This document shows positions 14,463 through 22,412 of a DNA stretch of 28,340 nt, one piece after another (the first letter of the stretch is position 1; every line of letters starts with the position of its first letter). A program made the position numbers and the translations under genes. Below the pieces are notes generated by a model. It did no database searches and was not told where the DNA came from. It worked only from the letters and a program-made list of their open reading frames with translations. The DNA is taken from positions 1 to 28,340 of the forward strand of contig JBJOIT010000035.1 of the NCBI GenBank assembly GCA_046046915.1, read 5' to 3'. This stretch comes from JBEEJZ01 sp046046915 (lineage in GTDB: Bacteria; Pseudomonadota; Gammaproteobacteria; Burkholderiales; Burkholderiaceae_C).

Positions 14463-15677
14463 ATGACACCGCATTTCCCCATTTACATGGACTACAGCGC
14501 AACCAACCCCTGCGACGAGCGGGTGGTGGACGCCATGATTCCCTGGTTGCGCGAGCATTTCGGTAACCCCGCATCCCGTAGCCATGCCTGGGGTTGGGAA
14601 GCCGAAGCTGCCGTCGAAAAAGCCCGCGAGCAAGTGGCCGGCCTCATCGGCGCAGACCCCCGCGAGATCGTCTGGACCTCGGGCGCTACCGAGTCCAATA
14701 ACCTGGCCCTCAAAGGCGCTGCCCATTTTTATAAGTCCCGCGGCAAGCACCTGATCACCGTAAAGACCGAGCACAAGGCGGTGCTGGACACCTGCCGCGA
14801 GCTTGAGCGCCAGGGTTTTGACGTCACTTACCTGGATGTGCAGCCCGACGGCCTAGTCAATCTGGAAGTATTCAAGGCGGCCATACGCCCCGATACGATT
14901 GTTGCCAGCGTCATGTTCGTGAACAACGAAATCGGCGTGATCCAGGACATTGCAGCCCTGGGGAACATTTGCCGTGAAAAAGGGGTGATCTTCCATGTGG
15001 ATGCAGCCCAGGCCACCGGCCGGGTGGACATCGATATGGCGAGTCTGCCGGTCGATCTGATGAGCTTGACCTCGCACAAGACCTATGGTCCCAAAGGCAT
15101 AGGTGCCCTGTTTGTGCGTCGCAAGCCCCGCATTCGCTTAGAGGCGCAGATGCATGGCGGCGGTCACGAGCGCGGCATGCGCTCAGGCACCTTGCCCACG
15201 CACCAGATCGTCGGCATGGGCGAGGCCTACCGTATTGCCAAAGAAGAAATGGCCACTGAAAACCAACGCATCCGCGCACTGCACGAACGCATGCTCGCGG
15301 GTTTAAAGGATGTTGAGCAAGTGTTTATCAATGGTCACACCGAAAAACGTGTGCCGCACAACCTGAACATGAGCTTCAACTACGTCGAGGGTGAATCGCT
15401 CATCATGGGCATCAAAGGTCTGGCGGTGTCCAGTGGCTCTGCTTGCACCTCTGCTTCTCTGGAGCCCAGTTATGTGCTGCGCGCTTTGGGTCGGAGTGAC
15501 GAACTGGCCCACAGCAGCCTGCGTATGACCATTGGTCGCTGGACTACCGAGGCCGACATTGACTATGCGGTCGAGACCATCAAGGCCAATGTCGCCAAGC
15601 TGCGTGAACTCAGCCCCCTGTGGGAGATGTACCAGGACGGTATCGACATCGGCACCATCCAGTGGGCAGCCCACTGA
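14463..15677 (+). CDS. iscS: Cysteine desulfurase IscS
   Basis: This 404-aa PLP enzyme converts cysteine to alanine and carries the released sulfur as a persulfide for cluster assembly and tRNA thiolation. PLP lysine K206 lies in SLTSHKTYGPKG. The active-site persulfide cysteine is C328 in the flexible loop SSGSACTSASLEP. Length equals that of E. coli IscS. The N-terminus (IYMDYSATNPCDERV) is canonical apart from NPCD replacing TPVD. It is the second gene of the isc operon, followed 24 bp later by iscU. Confidence 0.97.
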   Translation: MTPHFPIYMDYSATNPCDERVVDAMIPWLREHFGNPASRSHAWGWEAEAAVEKAREQVAGLIGADPREIVWTSGATESNNLALKGAAHFYKSRGKHLITVKTEHKAVLDTCRELERQGFDVTYLDVQPDGLVNLEVFKAAIRPDTIVASVMFVNNEIGVIQDIAALGNICREKGVIFHVDAAQATGRVDIDMASLPVDLMSLTSHKTYGPKGIGALFVRRKPRIRLEAQMHGGGHERGMRSGTLPTHQIVGMGEAYRIAKEEMATENQRIRALHERMLAGLKDVEQVFINGHTEKRVPHNLNMSFNYVEGESLIMGIKGLAVSSGSACTSASLEPSYVLRALGRSDELAHSSLRMTIGRWTTEADIDYAVETIKANVAKLRELSPLWEMYQDGIDIGTIQWAAH

Positions 15678-15701
15678 GCGGCAAACATTAGGAGCATTGA
15701 A

Positions 15702-16088
15702 ATGGCTTATTCCGAAAAAGTGGTCGACCACTACGAAAACCCGCGCAACGTGGGTAGTTTTGAAAAAGGAGATGAGTCCGTGGGTACCGGCATGGTGGGC
15801 GCGCCCGCTTGCGGTGACGTGATGAAGCTGCAGATCAAGGTCAACCCTGCTACGGGTGTCATTGAAGACGCGCGCTTCAAAACCTATGGTTGCGGATCGG
15901 CGATTGCGTCCAGCTCTTTGGTGACCGAATGGGTCAAGGGCAAGACGCTTGATGAGGCGGCAGCCCTGAAGAACAGCCAGATCGCTGAGGAATTGGCCTT
16001 GCCACCTGTCAAAATCCACTGCTCCATTCTGGCGGAGGACGCGATCAAGGCCGCAGTGGACGACTACAAGAAAAAACACGCCTCTTGA
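15702..16088 (+). CDS. iscU: Iron-sulfur cluster scaffold IscU
   Basis: This 128-aa scaffold assembles [2Fe-2S] clusters with sulfur from IscS. Cluster ligands are C37 (in GAPACGDV, with D39), C64 (in YGCGSAIASSS) and C107 (in KIHCSIL, preceded by H106). The LPPVK motif recognised by HscA is at 100-104. A strong ribosome binding site (TAGGAG) precedes the ATG at 15702. It is in the canonical position between iscS and iscA. Confidence 0.97.
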   Translation: MAYSEKVVDHYENPRNVGSFEKGDESVGTGMVGAPACGDVMKLQIKVNPATGVIEDARFKTYGCGSAIASSSLVTEWVKGKTLDEAAALKNSQIAEELALPPVKIHCSILAEDAIKAAVDDYKKKHAS

Positions 16089-16101
16089 CCCTGCACGCAT
16101 C

Positions 16102-16425
16102 ATGGCCGTAACCCTCACAGAATCAGCAGCCCGCCACGTTAACCGCTACCTTGCCAAGAGAGGCAAGGGGCTGGGTGTGCGCTTGGGCGTCAAAACCACA
16201 GGGTGCTCCGGCTTGGCCTACACCATCGAATACGTGGACGAGATTCCAGCAGAGGACACGGTTTTTGAAGACCACGGTGTAAAAGTGCTCGTAGATCCCA
16301 AAAGCCTGGCTTACATCGACGGCACACAGCTCGACTTTGTACGTGAGGGGCTGAACGAGGGTTTCAGGTTCAATAATCCCAACGAACGGGACAAGTGCGG
16401 CTGCGGCGAGTCGTTCCGGGTGTGA
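16102..16425 (+). CDS. iscA: Iron-sulfur assembly protein IscA
   Basis: This 107-aa A-type carrier delivers iron or preformed clusters to apoproteins. The three conserved cysteines are C35 (TTGCSGLAY), C99 and C101 (KCGCGESF). It lies 13 bp after iscU. Its stop codon overlaps the GTG start of hscB by 4 bp, so the two are translationally coupled. Confidence 0.96.
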   Translation: MAVTLTESAARHVNRYLAKRGKGLGVRLGVKTTGCSGLAYTIEYVDEIPAEDTVFEDHGVKVLVDPKSLAYIDGTQLDFVREGLNEGFRFNNPNERDKCGCGESFRV

Positions 16426-16949
16426 ACTTACAGTCTTCTGATTTCGAGTTGTTTGGGGTCGCTGCGCAGTTTGCGCAGGACCGCAATGCCTTGGACAAGC
16501 GCTGGAAAGAGCTGCAGCGAGAGGCCCACCCAGACAAATTTGCGTCTCAGGGGGCAGCAGCCCAGCGGGTGGCCATGCAATGGTCCGTGCGCATCAACGA
16601 AGCCTATCAACGGCTCAAAGACCCTCTCAAACGCGCTTCCTATCTGTGCGAACTCCACGGTGCACCTGTCCGTGCCGAGAGCAACACCGCCATGCCGGCT
16701 GCTTTTTTAATGCAGCAAATGACTTGGCGCGAGGCGCTTGACGACGCCAGGTCGATGGCCGAGATCCAAAGCCTGCAAGCAGAGTTGAAAACGGCGCAGG
16801 CAGAGGCTTTGAACGCCTGCGAGCAGTTTCTGGATGTTCAGCATGATTACGCTGCAGCAGTGGGGCAGGTTAGGGCGCTGATGTTCATTGACCGCTTTGG
16901 CGGTGATCTGGACGATCGCATGGACAATCTGAGTCACACGGCAAGCTGA
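16422..16949 (+). CDS. hscB: Fe-S co-chaperone HscB
   Basis: This 175-aa J-domain protein brings loaded IscU to HscA and stimulates its ATPase. The HPD motif is at H36-P37-D38 (REAHPDKF), and a C-terminal three-helix IscU-binding domain follows (from about residue 85). The start chosen is GTG at 16422, giving MNLQSSDFELFG, the normal HscB beginning; it overlaps the iscA stop as GTGA. The frame is open slightly further upstream (ATG at 16395), but that would run through the iscA end and lacks family similarity. Confidence 0.94.
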   Translation: MNLQSSDFELFGVAAQFAQDRNALDKRWKELQREAHPDKFASQGAAAQRVAMQWSVRINEAYQRLKDPLKRASYLCELHGAPVRAESNTAMPAAFLMQQMTWREALDDARSMAEIQSLQAELKTAQAEALNACEQFLDVQHDYAAAVGQVRALMFIDRFGGDLDDRMDNLSHTAS

Positions 16950-16996
16950 AACAAGTGGCTGCCCGAGGTCATAGGCCTCGTTAATGCACAAGATAT

Positions 16997-18850
16997 ATGG
17001 CGCTACTGCAAATTTCCGAACCCGGCCAAAGCCTGAATCCGCATCAGCGACGCATTGCGGTCGGTATTGACCTAGGTACCACCCATTCTTTGGTGGCTGC
17101 CGTGCGCCATGGCGTTGCCGAATGCCTGCCTGATGATCAGGGGCGACACATATTGCCTTCCGTGGTTCGTTACCAGGACGGCGGCGGTCGCCAAATTGGC
17201 CACGACGCACTCAATGTCATGGCCGGCGATCCTGAAAACACGGTGGCTTCGGTCAAACGTTTTATGGGGCGTGCCCTGTCTGACGTGGCGGGCCGAGACA
17301 AGCTGCCCTACCGGTTTGTGGACCGACCGGGAATGCTGGCTATTGACACTGCCGGCGGTGTCAAGTCGCCGGTAGAGGTGAGCGCCGATATTCTGGCCAC
17401 CCTGCGCTATCGGGCGGAGGACACTTTTAACGACGACGTGTTTGGCGCCGTGATCACGGTGCCGGCCTACTTTGACGATGCACAGCGTCAGGCCACCAAA
17501 GATGCAGCGCAGCTCGCAGGCTTGAATGTGCTGCGTCTGATCAACGAGCCGACAGCTGCCGCCATGGCCTACGGACTGGACAACGCCAGTGAGGGTGTTT
17601 ACGCCATTTACGACCTGGGTGGCGGTACCTTTGACATCTCCATCCTGCGGCTTAGTCGTGGCGTTTTTGAGGTGATTGCCACCGGCGGCGACTCGGCATT
17701 GGGCGGCGATGACTACGACGCGGCCCTAGCCGATTGGGTCTTGCAGCAAACCGGCGCTGAGCTGACCTCGGCATCCGATAAATCCGCTTTGAAGCAGACG
17801 GCTCGCGCTTGCAAGGAAGCGCTGACGGATGCGCTGCACGCCCAGTTTTTGGTACAGCTGGAAGTGGCGCAAGTCGATGTGATGGTGAGCCGTGAGGCCT
17901 TTGAAGCCGCCACGGCGTCATTGACAGCCCGCACCTTGACGGCCGTGCGCAAGGCCTTGCGCGACGCCAAGTTGACAGCATCTGATGTTCAGGGTGTGGT
18001 CATGGTGGGGGGCTCTACCCGCATGCCCCACATTCAAAGCGCAGTGGCCGCCTATTTTGGGCAACCGCCACTGACCAACCTCAACCCAGACGAAGTGGTG
18101 GCCCTTGGAGCGGCCCTTCAAGCCAATCAATTGGCCGGCAACAACCCAACGGGTGACCTTTTGCTGCTGGACGTGATTCCCCTGTCTTTGGGTGTGGAGA
18201 CCATGGGCGGTTTGGTCGAACGCATCGTGCCACGCAACCAGACCATCCCCACCGCCATGGCGCAGGACTTCACTACGTACAAGGATGGCCAGACCGCCTT
18301 GGCCCTGCATGTGGTGCAGGGGGAGCGCGATATGGTGGCCGATTGCCGCAGTCTGGCCCGATTTGAGCTGCGTGGCATCCCGCCCATGGCCGCTGGCGCA
18401 GCGCGCATCCGCGTGACCTTCACGGTCGATGCCGATGGCTTGCTGCAGGTCAGTGCCAAGGAGCAAGTCAGTGGCGTGGAAGCGCACATTGACGTCAAAC
18501 CGTCTTATGGGCTGGGCGACGAACAAATCGCCAAAATGCTGCAAGACAGCTTCAGCACGGCTGAAAGCGATATGCGCGCTCGCGCACTGGCTGAGGCGCG
18601 AGTGGATGCAGATCGCATGCTGCTAGCCACCCAGAGTGCTCTCGATGCGGATGGCGATCTGCTCAACTTGGATGAGCGTGCGGAAGTGGATGGTCTGATG
18701 AAACAGTTGCGCGCATCTCTGTCTGATGATGCTGCCGCCATCGAAGCTGCCACCCAGGCCCTGGCCAAGGGAACCGAGGCTTTCGCCGCAGAGCGCATGA
18801 ACCGGGGCATTGCACAGGCACTTTCTGGAAAAAATATTGAGGCCGTTTAA
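16997..18850 (+). CDS. hscA: Fe-S chaperone HscA (Hsp70 type)
   Basis: This 617-aa specialised Hsp70 uses ATP to release the cluster from IscU to acceptor proteins. The nucleotide-binding domain has VGIDLGTTHSLVAAV, VPAYFDDAQRQATKDAA, INEPTAAAMAYGL, DLGGGTFDISIL and VMVGGSTRMPHI. The substrate-binding domain starts near residue 390 (LLLDVIPLSLGVETMGG) and is followed by a helical lid. Length matches E. coli HscA (616 aa). A 47-bp gap after hscB contains a small hairpin at 16964-16980 (CGAGGTC/GGCCTCG) just before the start. The fdx gene follows 3 bp downstream. Confidence 0.97.
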   Translation: MALLQISEPGQSLNPHQRRIAVGIDLGTTHSLVAAVRHGVAECLPDDQGRHILPSVVRYQDGGGRQIGHDALNVMAGDPENTVASVKRFMGRALSDVAGRDKLPYRFVDRPGMLAIDTAGGVKSPVEVSADILATLRYRAEDTFNDDVFGAVITVPAYFDDAQRQATKDAAQLAGLNVLRLINEPTAAAMAYGLDNASEGVYAIYDLGGGTFDISILRLSRGVFEVIATGGDSALGGDDYDAALADWVLQQTGAELTSASDKSALKQTARACKEALTDALHAQFLVQLEVAQVDVMVSREAFEAATASLTARTLTAVRKALRDAKLTASDVQGVVMVGGSTRMPHIQSAVAAYFGQPPLTNLNPDEVVALGAALQANQLAGNNPTGDLLLLDVIPLSLGVETMGGLVERIVPRNQTIPTAMAQDFTTYKDGQTALALHVVQGERDMVADCRSLARFELRGIPPMAAGAARIRVTFTVDADGLLQVSAKEQVSGVEAHIDVKPSYGLGDEQIAKMLQDSFSTAESDMRARALAEARVDADRMLLATQSALDADGDLLNLDERAEVDGLMKQLRASLSDDAAAIEAATQALAKGTEAFAAERMNRGIAQALSGKNIEAV

Positions 18851-18853
18851 ATC

Positions 18854-19192
18854 ATGCCCATCATCAAGATCCTTCCTCACCCCGAGTACTGCCCAGAAGG
18901 GACCCAAGTCTCGGCACCGGCTGGCAGCTCCATTTGCGAAGCCCTGCTGGACAACCACATCAACATCGAGCACGCCTGTGACATGAGCTGTGCCTGTACC
19001 ACCTGTCACGTCATCGTTCGCCAGGGGTTCGGCTCGCTCAACGAGATAGAAGAAACGGAAGAAGATCTGCTGGACCGTGCCTGGGGCTTGGAGCCCAACT
19101 CGCGGTTGAGCTGTCAGGCCTACTTGGCCCAGCAGGATGTGACCATCGAAATCCCTCGCTACACCATCAATCACGCCAAGGAAAACCACTGA
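18854..19192 (+). CDS. fdx: ISC-type [2Fe-2S] ferredoxin
   Basis: This 112-aa adrenodoxin-like ferredoxin donates electrons during cluster assembly. Ligands are C42, C48, C51 (ACDMSCACTTCHV) and C87 (LSCQAY); C46 is the extra, non-ligand cysteine usual in this family. It directly follows hscA. No iscX gene follows it, unlike E. coli; dnaQ is next instead. Confidence 0.96.
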   Translation: MPIIKILPHPEYCPEGTQVSAPAGSSICEALLDNHINIEHACDMSCACTTCHVIVRQGFGSLNEIEETEEDLLDRAWGLEPNSRLSCQAYLAQQDVTIEIPRYTINHAKENH

Positions 19193-19234
19193 ACGCAGTG
19201 GCTGCATTCAAGACCTTCGCCTCGAGATAAGCCC

Positions 19235-19960
19235 ATGCGTCAAATATTTCTGGACACCGAAACCACGGGCCTTTCGCCGGAAAACGGCGACCGCCTGATC
19301 GAGATTGGTTGCGTCGAGCTCATCAACCGCAAGCTGACGGGCAACAACCGGCACTTTTACGTTAACCCTGGGCGAGACAGCCACGAAGAGGCGCTCAAGG
19401 TGCACGGCATCACCACAGAGTTTCTGAAAGACAAGCCTCGTTTTTCCGAAGTGGCCGATGAATTGTTGGGCTATCTGCAGGGCGGAGAAATCATCATTCA
19501 CAACGCGCCCTTTGACATTGGCTTTCTGAACAAAGAGCTTGAACTGCTGGGCAAACCGCCTTTTACCCAATGGGTGGACAAGATCACAGATTCGCTGGCC
19601 ATGGCCAAGGAACTGTTTCCTGGCAAGCGCAACGGTCTGGATGCCTTGTGCGACCGCCTGGGCGTGGACAACTCCAGCCGCACCTTGCACGGCGCCTTGC
19701 TCGATGCAGAACTGCTGGCCGATGTGTACATCAACCTCACCCGGGGTCAGAACACCTTGTTGATGGAGGTGGGCGGCAGCGAGACCCAATCTGGTGGTCT
19801 TGTGCGGGCAGATCTCCGGGGCTTCGATTTGCTGGTGTTGCGCGCCAACGACCAGGAAATCGCTGCGCACGAAGAACAACTCAAACAGCTCGACAAGGCC
19901 AGCGGTGGAAAGACCGTTTGGCGTAGCTTCGAGCCGGAAAGCCCAAAAGCTGTGGCATAA
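19235..19960 (+). CDS. dnaQ: DNA polymerase III epsilon subunit (proofreading exonuclease)
   Basis: This 241-aa 3'-5' exonuclease of the DEDDh class removes misincorporated bases within the replicative polymerase core. Catalytic residues are D7 and E9 (FLDTETTGL), D94 (HNAPFDIGFL), H152 and D157 (LHGALLDAELLADVY). QNTLLM at 172-177 sits where E. coli has its sliding-clamp binding motif (QTSMAF). The C-terminal part after a short linker is the region that would contact the alpha subunit. It lies 42 bp after fdx on the same strand and 26 bp before tRNA-Val. Its TAA stop falls within a candidate -10 element for the tRNA. Confidence 0.95.
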   Translation: MRQIFLDTETTGLSPENGDRLIEIGCVELINRKLTGNNRHFYVNPGRDSHEEALKVHGITTEFLKDKPRFSEVADELLGYLQGGEIIIHNAPFDIGFLNKELELLGKPPFTQWVDKITDSLAMAKELFPGKRNGLDALCDRLGVDNSSRTLHGALLDAELLADVYINLTRGQNTLLMEVGGSETQSGGLVRADLRGFDLLVLRANDQEIAAHEEQLKQLDKASGGKTVWRSFEPESPKAVA

Positions 19961-19961
19961 T
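19953..19961 (+). promoter_or_regulatory. Candidate extended -10 element for tRNA-Val, overlapping the dnaQ stop
   Basis: TGG directly followed by CATAAT (19956-19961) forms an extended -10 match, with a GC-rich stretch just downstream. Transcription would start near 19968, about 19 nt before the mature tRNA. No good -35 is visible, so cotranscription with dnaQ remains the alternative. Confidence 0.4.
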
Positions 19962-19986
19962 CCAAGGCTTCGGAAGTAACGATTCC

Positions 19987-20061
19987 GGGCGATTAGCTCA
20001 GCGGTAGAGCACTGCATTCACACTGCAGGGGTCACATGTTCGATCCATGTATCGCCCACCA
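19987..20061 (+). tRNA. tRNA-Val (anticodon CAC)
   Basis: This 75-nt cloverleaf has a perfect 7-bp acceptor stem (GGGCGAT with ATCGCCC), a D-arm containing AGCTCAGCGGTAGAGC, and an anticodon stem CTGCA/TGCAG with loop TTCACAC, giving anticodon CAC for valine codon GUG. The T-arm is ACATG-TTCGATC-CATGT. The discriminator is A, and the CCA end is encoded at 20059-20061. Confidence 0.96.
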
Positions 20062-20071
20062 AACAGCAGTC

Positions 20072-20108
20072 AAAAAGCACTTATCGGCCACGGTAAGTGC
20101 TTTTTTTT
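20072..20108 (+). terminator. Rho-independent terminator after tRNA-Val
   Basis: Stem AGCACTTA (20076-20083) pairs with TAAGTGCT (20094-20101), and an A-run before the stem extends the pairing. A run of eight T at 20101-20108 follows. This ends the dnaQ/tRNA transcription unit. The A-run on the left could also make it work for the opposing gene. Confidence 0.92.
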
Positions 20109-20155
20109 GGTGTGGTCACTAGGGCTGCGAGCCTCACATGATCTTGCGGCGGGCG

Positions 20156-21181
20156 TCAACTCTCGTTCAACGCCGACGTGTCGATGTCGGGATAGCGGTG
20201 CTGGAGTGCACGCAGTCCCTCCAGCGCCCGGCTGCGCCAGCCGGGGCCGATGGCCAGGAGCTGCTGCCAGGTTTCAGCCAGCAATTCTGCATCGTGGTCT
20301 GCCAGGTATGCGATGAGCGATGCAGCCTGATCCAGATCTTTGGTGGCTTTGATACGCATGCTTTGAGACCGTTCGCCATAAACCAGGAGCTTGTGCAGGG
20401 CGTACTTTTCTGGCGGCGGTGCATTGACGGTGACCGGGCCGCGTTGGGCAAGCAAGGTCACCTGAATGGGCGCTTCCATGGAGTACTCCATGAACTTCAG
20501 CGGTTGCATGACGGCGTTAAGTGCCTTGATCAGCACGGGCGTGTCACCGCCCCGGTGCATGCAGGTCACAAAGTCAATCTGCAAATCTTTTTCGTCTGAT
20601 TTGACATATGTCGTGAGGCTTTTGACGGGAACAAATCCCATTTGTAAGGCCTCAATTTCACTGCCCATGTCCATGGTGACACCCGAAGGGATGGCGACCG
20701 ACACATTGTTGCCAGCGTGGGCAAAGTCCAGGTCCAAAGTTTGCGCGGCCATTTGCCAGCGCACACCCAAGTAGTTTTGGTAGGCCATGTAAATGTGGGT
20801 GCCAACCAAGATGCCACCAGCCTGGAAGAACCCTGCGTGCGACAAGCGTTCAATGATTTTTGCGTGCGCGCTAACGATCGAGGGGCATCCTGCCGCGATC
20901 GCCTGGCGCGCGAGTTGGCGCAGGTGGGCGATTGTTGCGTCGCCCATGCGGTGCAGTTCAATGAGTTTGCTGAGTTCTGGTGACGCAGCGCCCAAAAATA
21001 TCTGAATCTGCTTGCCGGTGAGGTCCGGCGTTTGGTAATACCAATACTCTTTTCCCTTGATGGTTTTTTTTGAAAAACTGCCTGGCAGTGCCGCCACGGT
21101 GCGCACATCCTCAAGCCGACTTGCGCTGCTCAGCGCAGCGTAGGCAGTTTGGGCGGCTGTTGACAGCGGTGCGTAGAGCAT
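20156..21181 (-). CDS. GSU2403-like nucleotidyltransferase-fold protein
   Basis: This 341-aa protein resembles a family annotated as GSU2403-type nucleotidyltransferase fold (recognised from memory, not searched). The N-terminal part carries KGKEYWYYQ and IFLGAASPEL. The central part has GGILVGTHIYMAYQNYLGVRW followed by QTLDLDFA: G127-T128 stands where nucleotidyltransferases have Gly-Ser, and D150 and D152 would be the metal-binding DxD pair. The C-terminal part (about 240-341) is mostly helical. Substrate and biological role are unknown. It is a single gene, opposed by the tRNA-Val terminator, with a perfect 10-bp-arm dyad 4 bp upstream of its start codon. Related folds occur in toxin-antitoxin and DNA-processing systems, but no partner gene is seen here. 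Confidence 0.7.
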   Translation of the reverse strand: MLYAPLSTAAQTAYAALSSASRLEDVRTVAALPGSFSKKTIKGKEYWYYQTPDLTGKQIQIFLGAASPELSKLIELHRMGDATIAHLRQLARQAIAAGCPSIVSAHAKIIERLSHAGFFQAGGILVGTHIYMAYQNYLGVRWQMAAQTLDLDFAHAGNNVSVAIPSGVTMDMGSEIEALQMGFVPVKSLTTYVKSDEKDLQIDFVTCMHRGGDTPVLIKALNAVMQPLKFMEYSMEAPIQVTLLAQRGPVTVNAPPPEKYALHKLLVYGERSQSMRIKATKDLDQAASLIAYLADHDAELLAETWQQLLAIGPGWRSRALEGLRALQHRYPDIDTSALNES

Positions 21182-21185
21182 GATC

Positions 21186-21217
21186 GTTATACTGAATAAA
21201 ATAAAAATCAGTATAAC
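21186..21217. promoter_or_regulatory. Perfect AT-rich dyad (candidate operator) at the start of the nucleotidyltransferase gene
   Basis: Arm 21186-21195 (GTTATACTGA) and arm 21208-21217 are exact reverse complements around a 12-bp A/T-only centre. The element ends 4 bp before the start codon on the minus strand and includes TATACT, a possible -10. Placement between the start codon and the stop of the upstream gene suggests a repressor site or a 5' UTR hairpin; I do not recognise the regulator. Confidence 0.6.
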
Positions 21218-21242
21218 TTTTTGAGAAGAGATGTCATCTGGC

Positions 21243-22412
21243 TTAGATTTTGAGCAGTCCGGTGCGCTCCAGTGTCCAAAGCAGGCCTAGCGCCGCGATG
21301 GCGAGTGAGCCCCCCACAACCACGGTCCATCGGTAAAAACCGGTGTTACGCAGCAGCCATGCCAGCGGAAAAAACACCAGCACGATGGCCAGTTGACCCA
21401 GTTCCACGCCCACATTAAAGCCACCCAAGGCCGCTGCTAGCGCAGTGGCGGGCAGGCCCAGGTCTACCAGCACATTGGCAAAACCAAAGCCGTGCACCAG
21501 GCCAAACACAAACGCCAGGCGCCAGCGCCTGAGTGAGCCCCAGCCCAGCAGATTGTTGATGGCAGCCACTACCACCGACAGGGCAATGGACGACTCGATC
21601 AGGTCTGCAGGCGGCTGTACCCACTTCAAAATCGACAGGCCCAACGTGATGGAGTGCGCCACCGTAAAAGCCGTGACCACGGCCAGCACGTCTTGCACCG
21701 CTGGTTTGGCACTCGACACAGCCTGCCACTGAGTGACGCGCTGCCGCGAGGGCAGCAGCGGGGCCAGCACCAGCAAACAAAGCAAAAAAAGTATGTGATC
21801 GATGCCGATCCAGATGTGCCAGATGCCTTCGACCACATAACGCCCAAACACCTGTACAGCACTGTTGTCTGCTAGAGCAATTTGAGCCTCGGGCCGCTCG
21901 GGGCTGAGGATGGCGCTGCTTTCAAGGCTCGGCAGGTCGACCTTGAGCAGGCCCCGGTGCAGGTTGTCTCGATCAAAGATTAGGCCGTAGTGCAGGGCAA
22001 GGCGGGCGTTGGATACGTCCGTCAGGCCCGGGCAGGTGGCAGGCGCCTCGGCGCTGAGGTAAAGCCCATCGGCATGCTGGCTGGCCTGAAGGTCGAGCGG
22101 GCCCAGCAGACAGGCCGTACCGGCGTGGCTCAGGCCTATGCCCTGACGCAACCAGGCCTCAAGTTCAGCGGCCCGGGCCAGGGTTTCGCCCCAGGTGACT
22201 TGGCCGTCTAGGTTGTGGTCCAGGTCAAAGATCAGGTCGATGTCACGCAGATGGATGTCTGCACGCAGCATGAGCTGCTGCTCGGGCGCACTGAGCGTGA
22301 GGTAGCTGTTGCTGCTGGAGTGCGCCAGCACAGGGCTGACCAGCAGCAGGCAGGTCCAGGCCATGGCCGTGGCCAGCCCTTGCAAAAAACGCCGTACTGG
22401 GCGGGGCATCAT
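21243..22412 (-). CDS. HupE/UreJ-type membrane protein with periplasmic EF-hand loop
   Basis: This 389-aa protein has a signal peptide (about 1-30, ending SPVLAHS), a ~170-residue exported domain, and six or so membrane helices from about residue 205 onward. The membrane part contains GIWHIWIGIDHILFLLCLLV, FTVAHSITLGLSIL and VFGLVHGFGFANVL, the His-containing signatures of the HupE/UreJ family, some of whose members carry nickel or cobalt. The exported domain contains D65-x-N67-x-D69-G70-x-V72-x-x-x-E76, a complete EF-hand calcium loop. The start codon overlaps the stop of the upstream TPR gene (ATGA), so the two are coupled. Metal transport is suggested by the family, not shown by sequence. 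Confidence 0.8.
   Translation of the reverse strand: MMPRPVRRFLQGLATAMAWTCLLLVSPVLAHSSSNSYLTLSAPEQQLMLRADIHLRDIDLIFDLDHNLDGQVTWGETLARAAELEAWLRQGIGLSHAGTACLLGPLDLQASQHADGLYLSAEAPATCPGLTDVSNARLALHYGLIFDRDNLHRGLLKVDLPSLESSAILSPERPEAQIALADNSAVQVFGRYVVEGIWHIWIGIDHILFLLCLLVLAPLLPSRQRVTQWQAVSSAKPAVQDVLAVVTAFTVAHSITLGLSILKWVQPPADLIESSIALSVVVAAINNLLGWGSLRRWRLAFVFGLVHGFGFANVLVDLGLPATALAAALGGFNVGVELGQLAIVLVFFPLAWLLRNTGFYRWTVVVGGSLAIAALGLLWTLERTGLLKI

Noticed and set aside
21186..21217. The AT-rich dyad as a LexA box or an intrinsic terminator
   Set aside because: The spacing between CTG and CAG is 14 rather than 10, so it does not fit LexA; the loop is A/T only and the stem has no GC core followed by a T-run, so it is a poor terminator.
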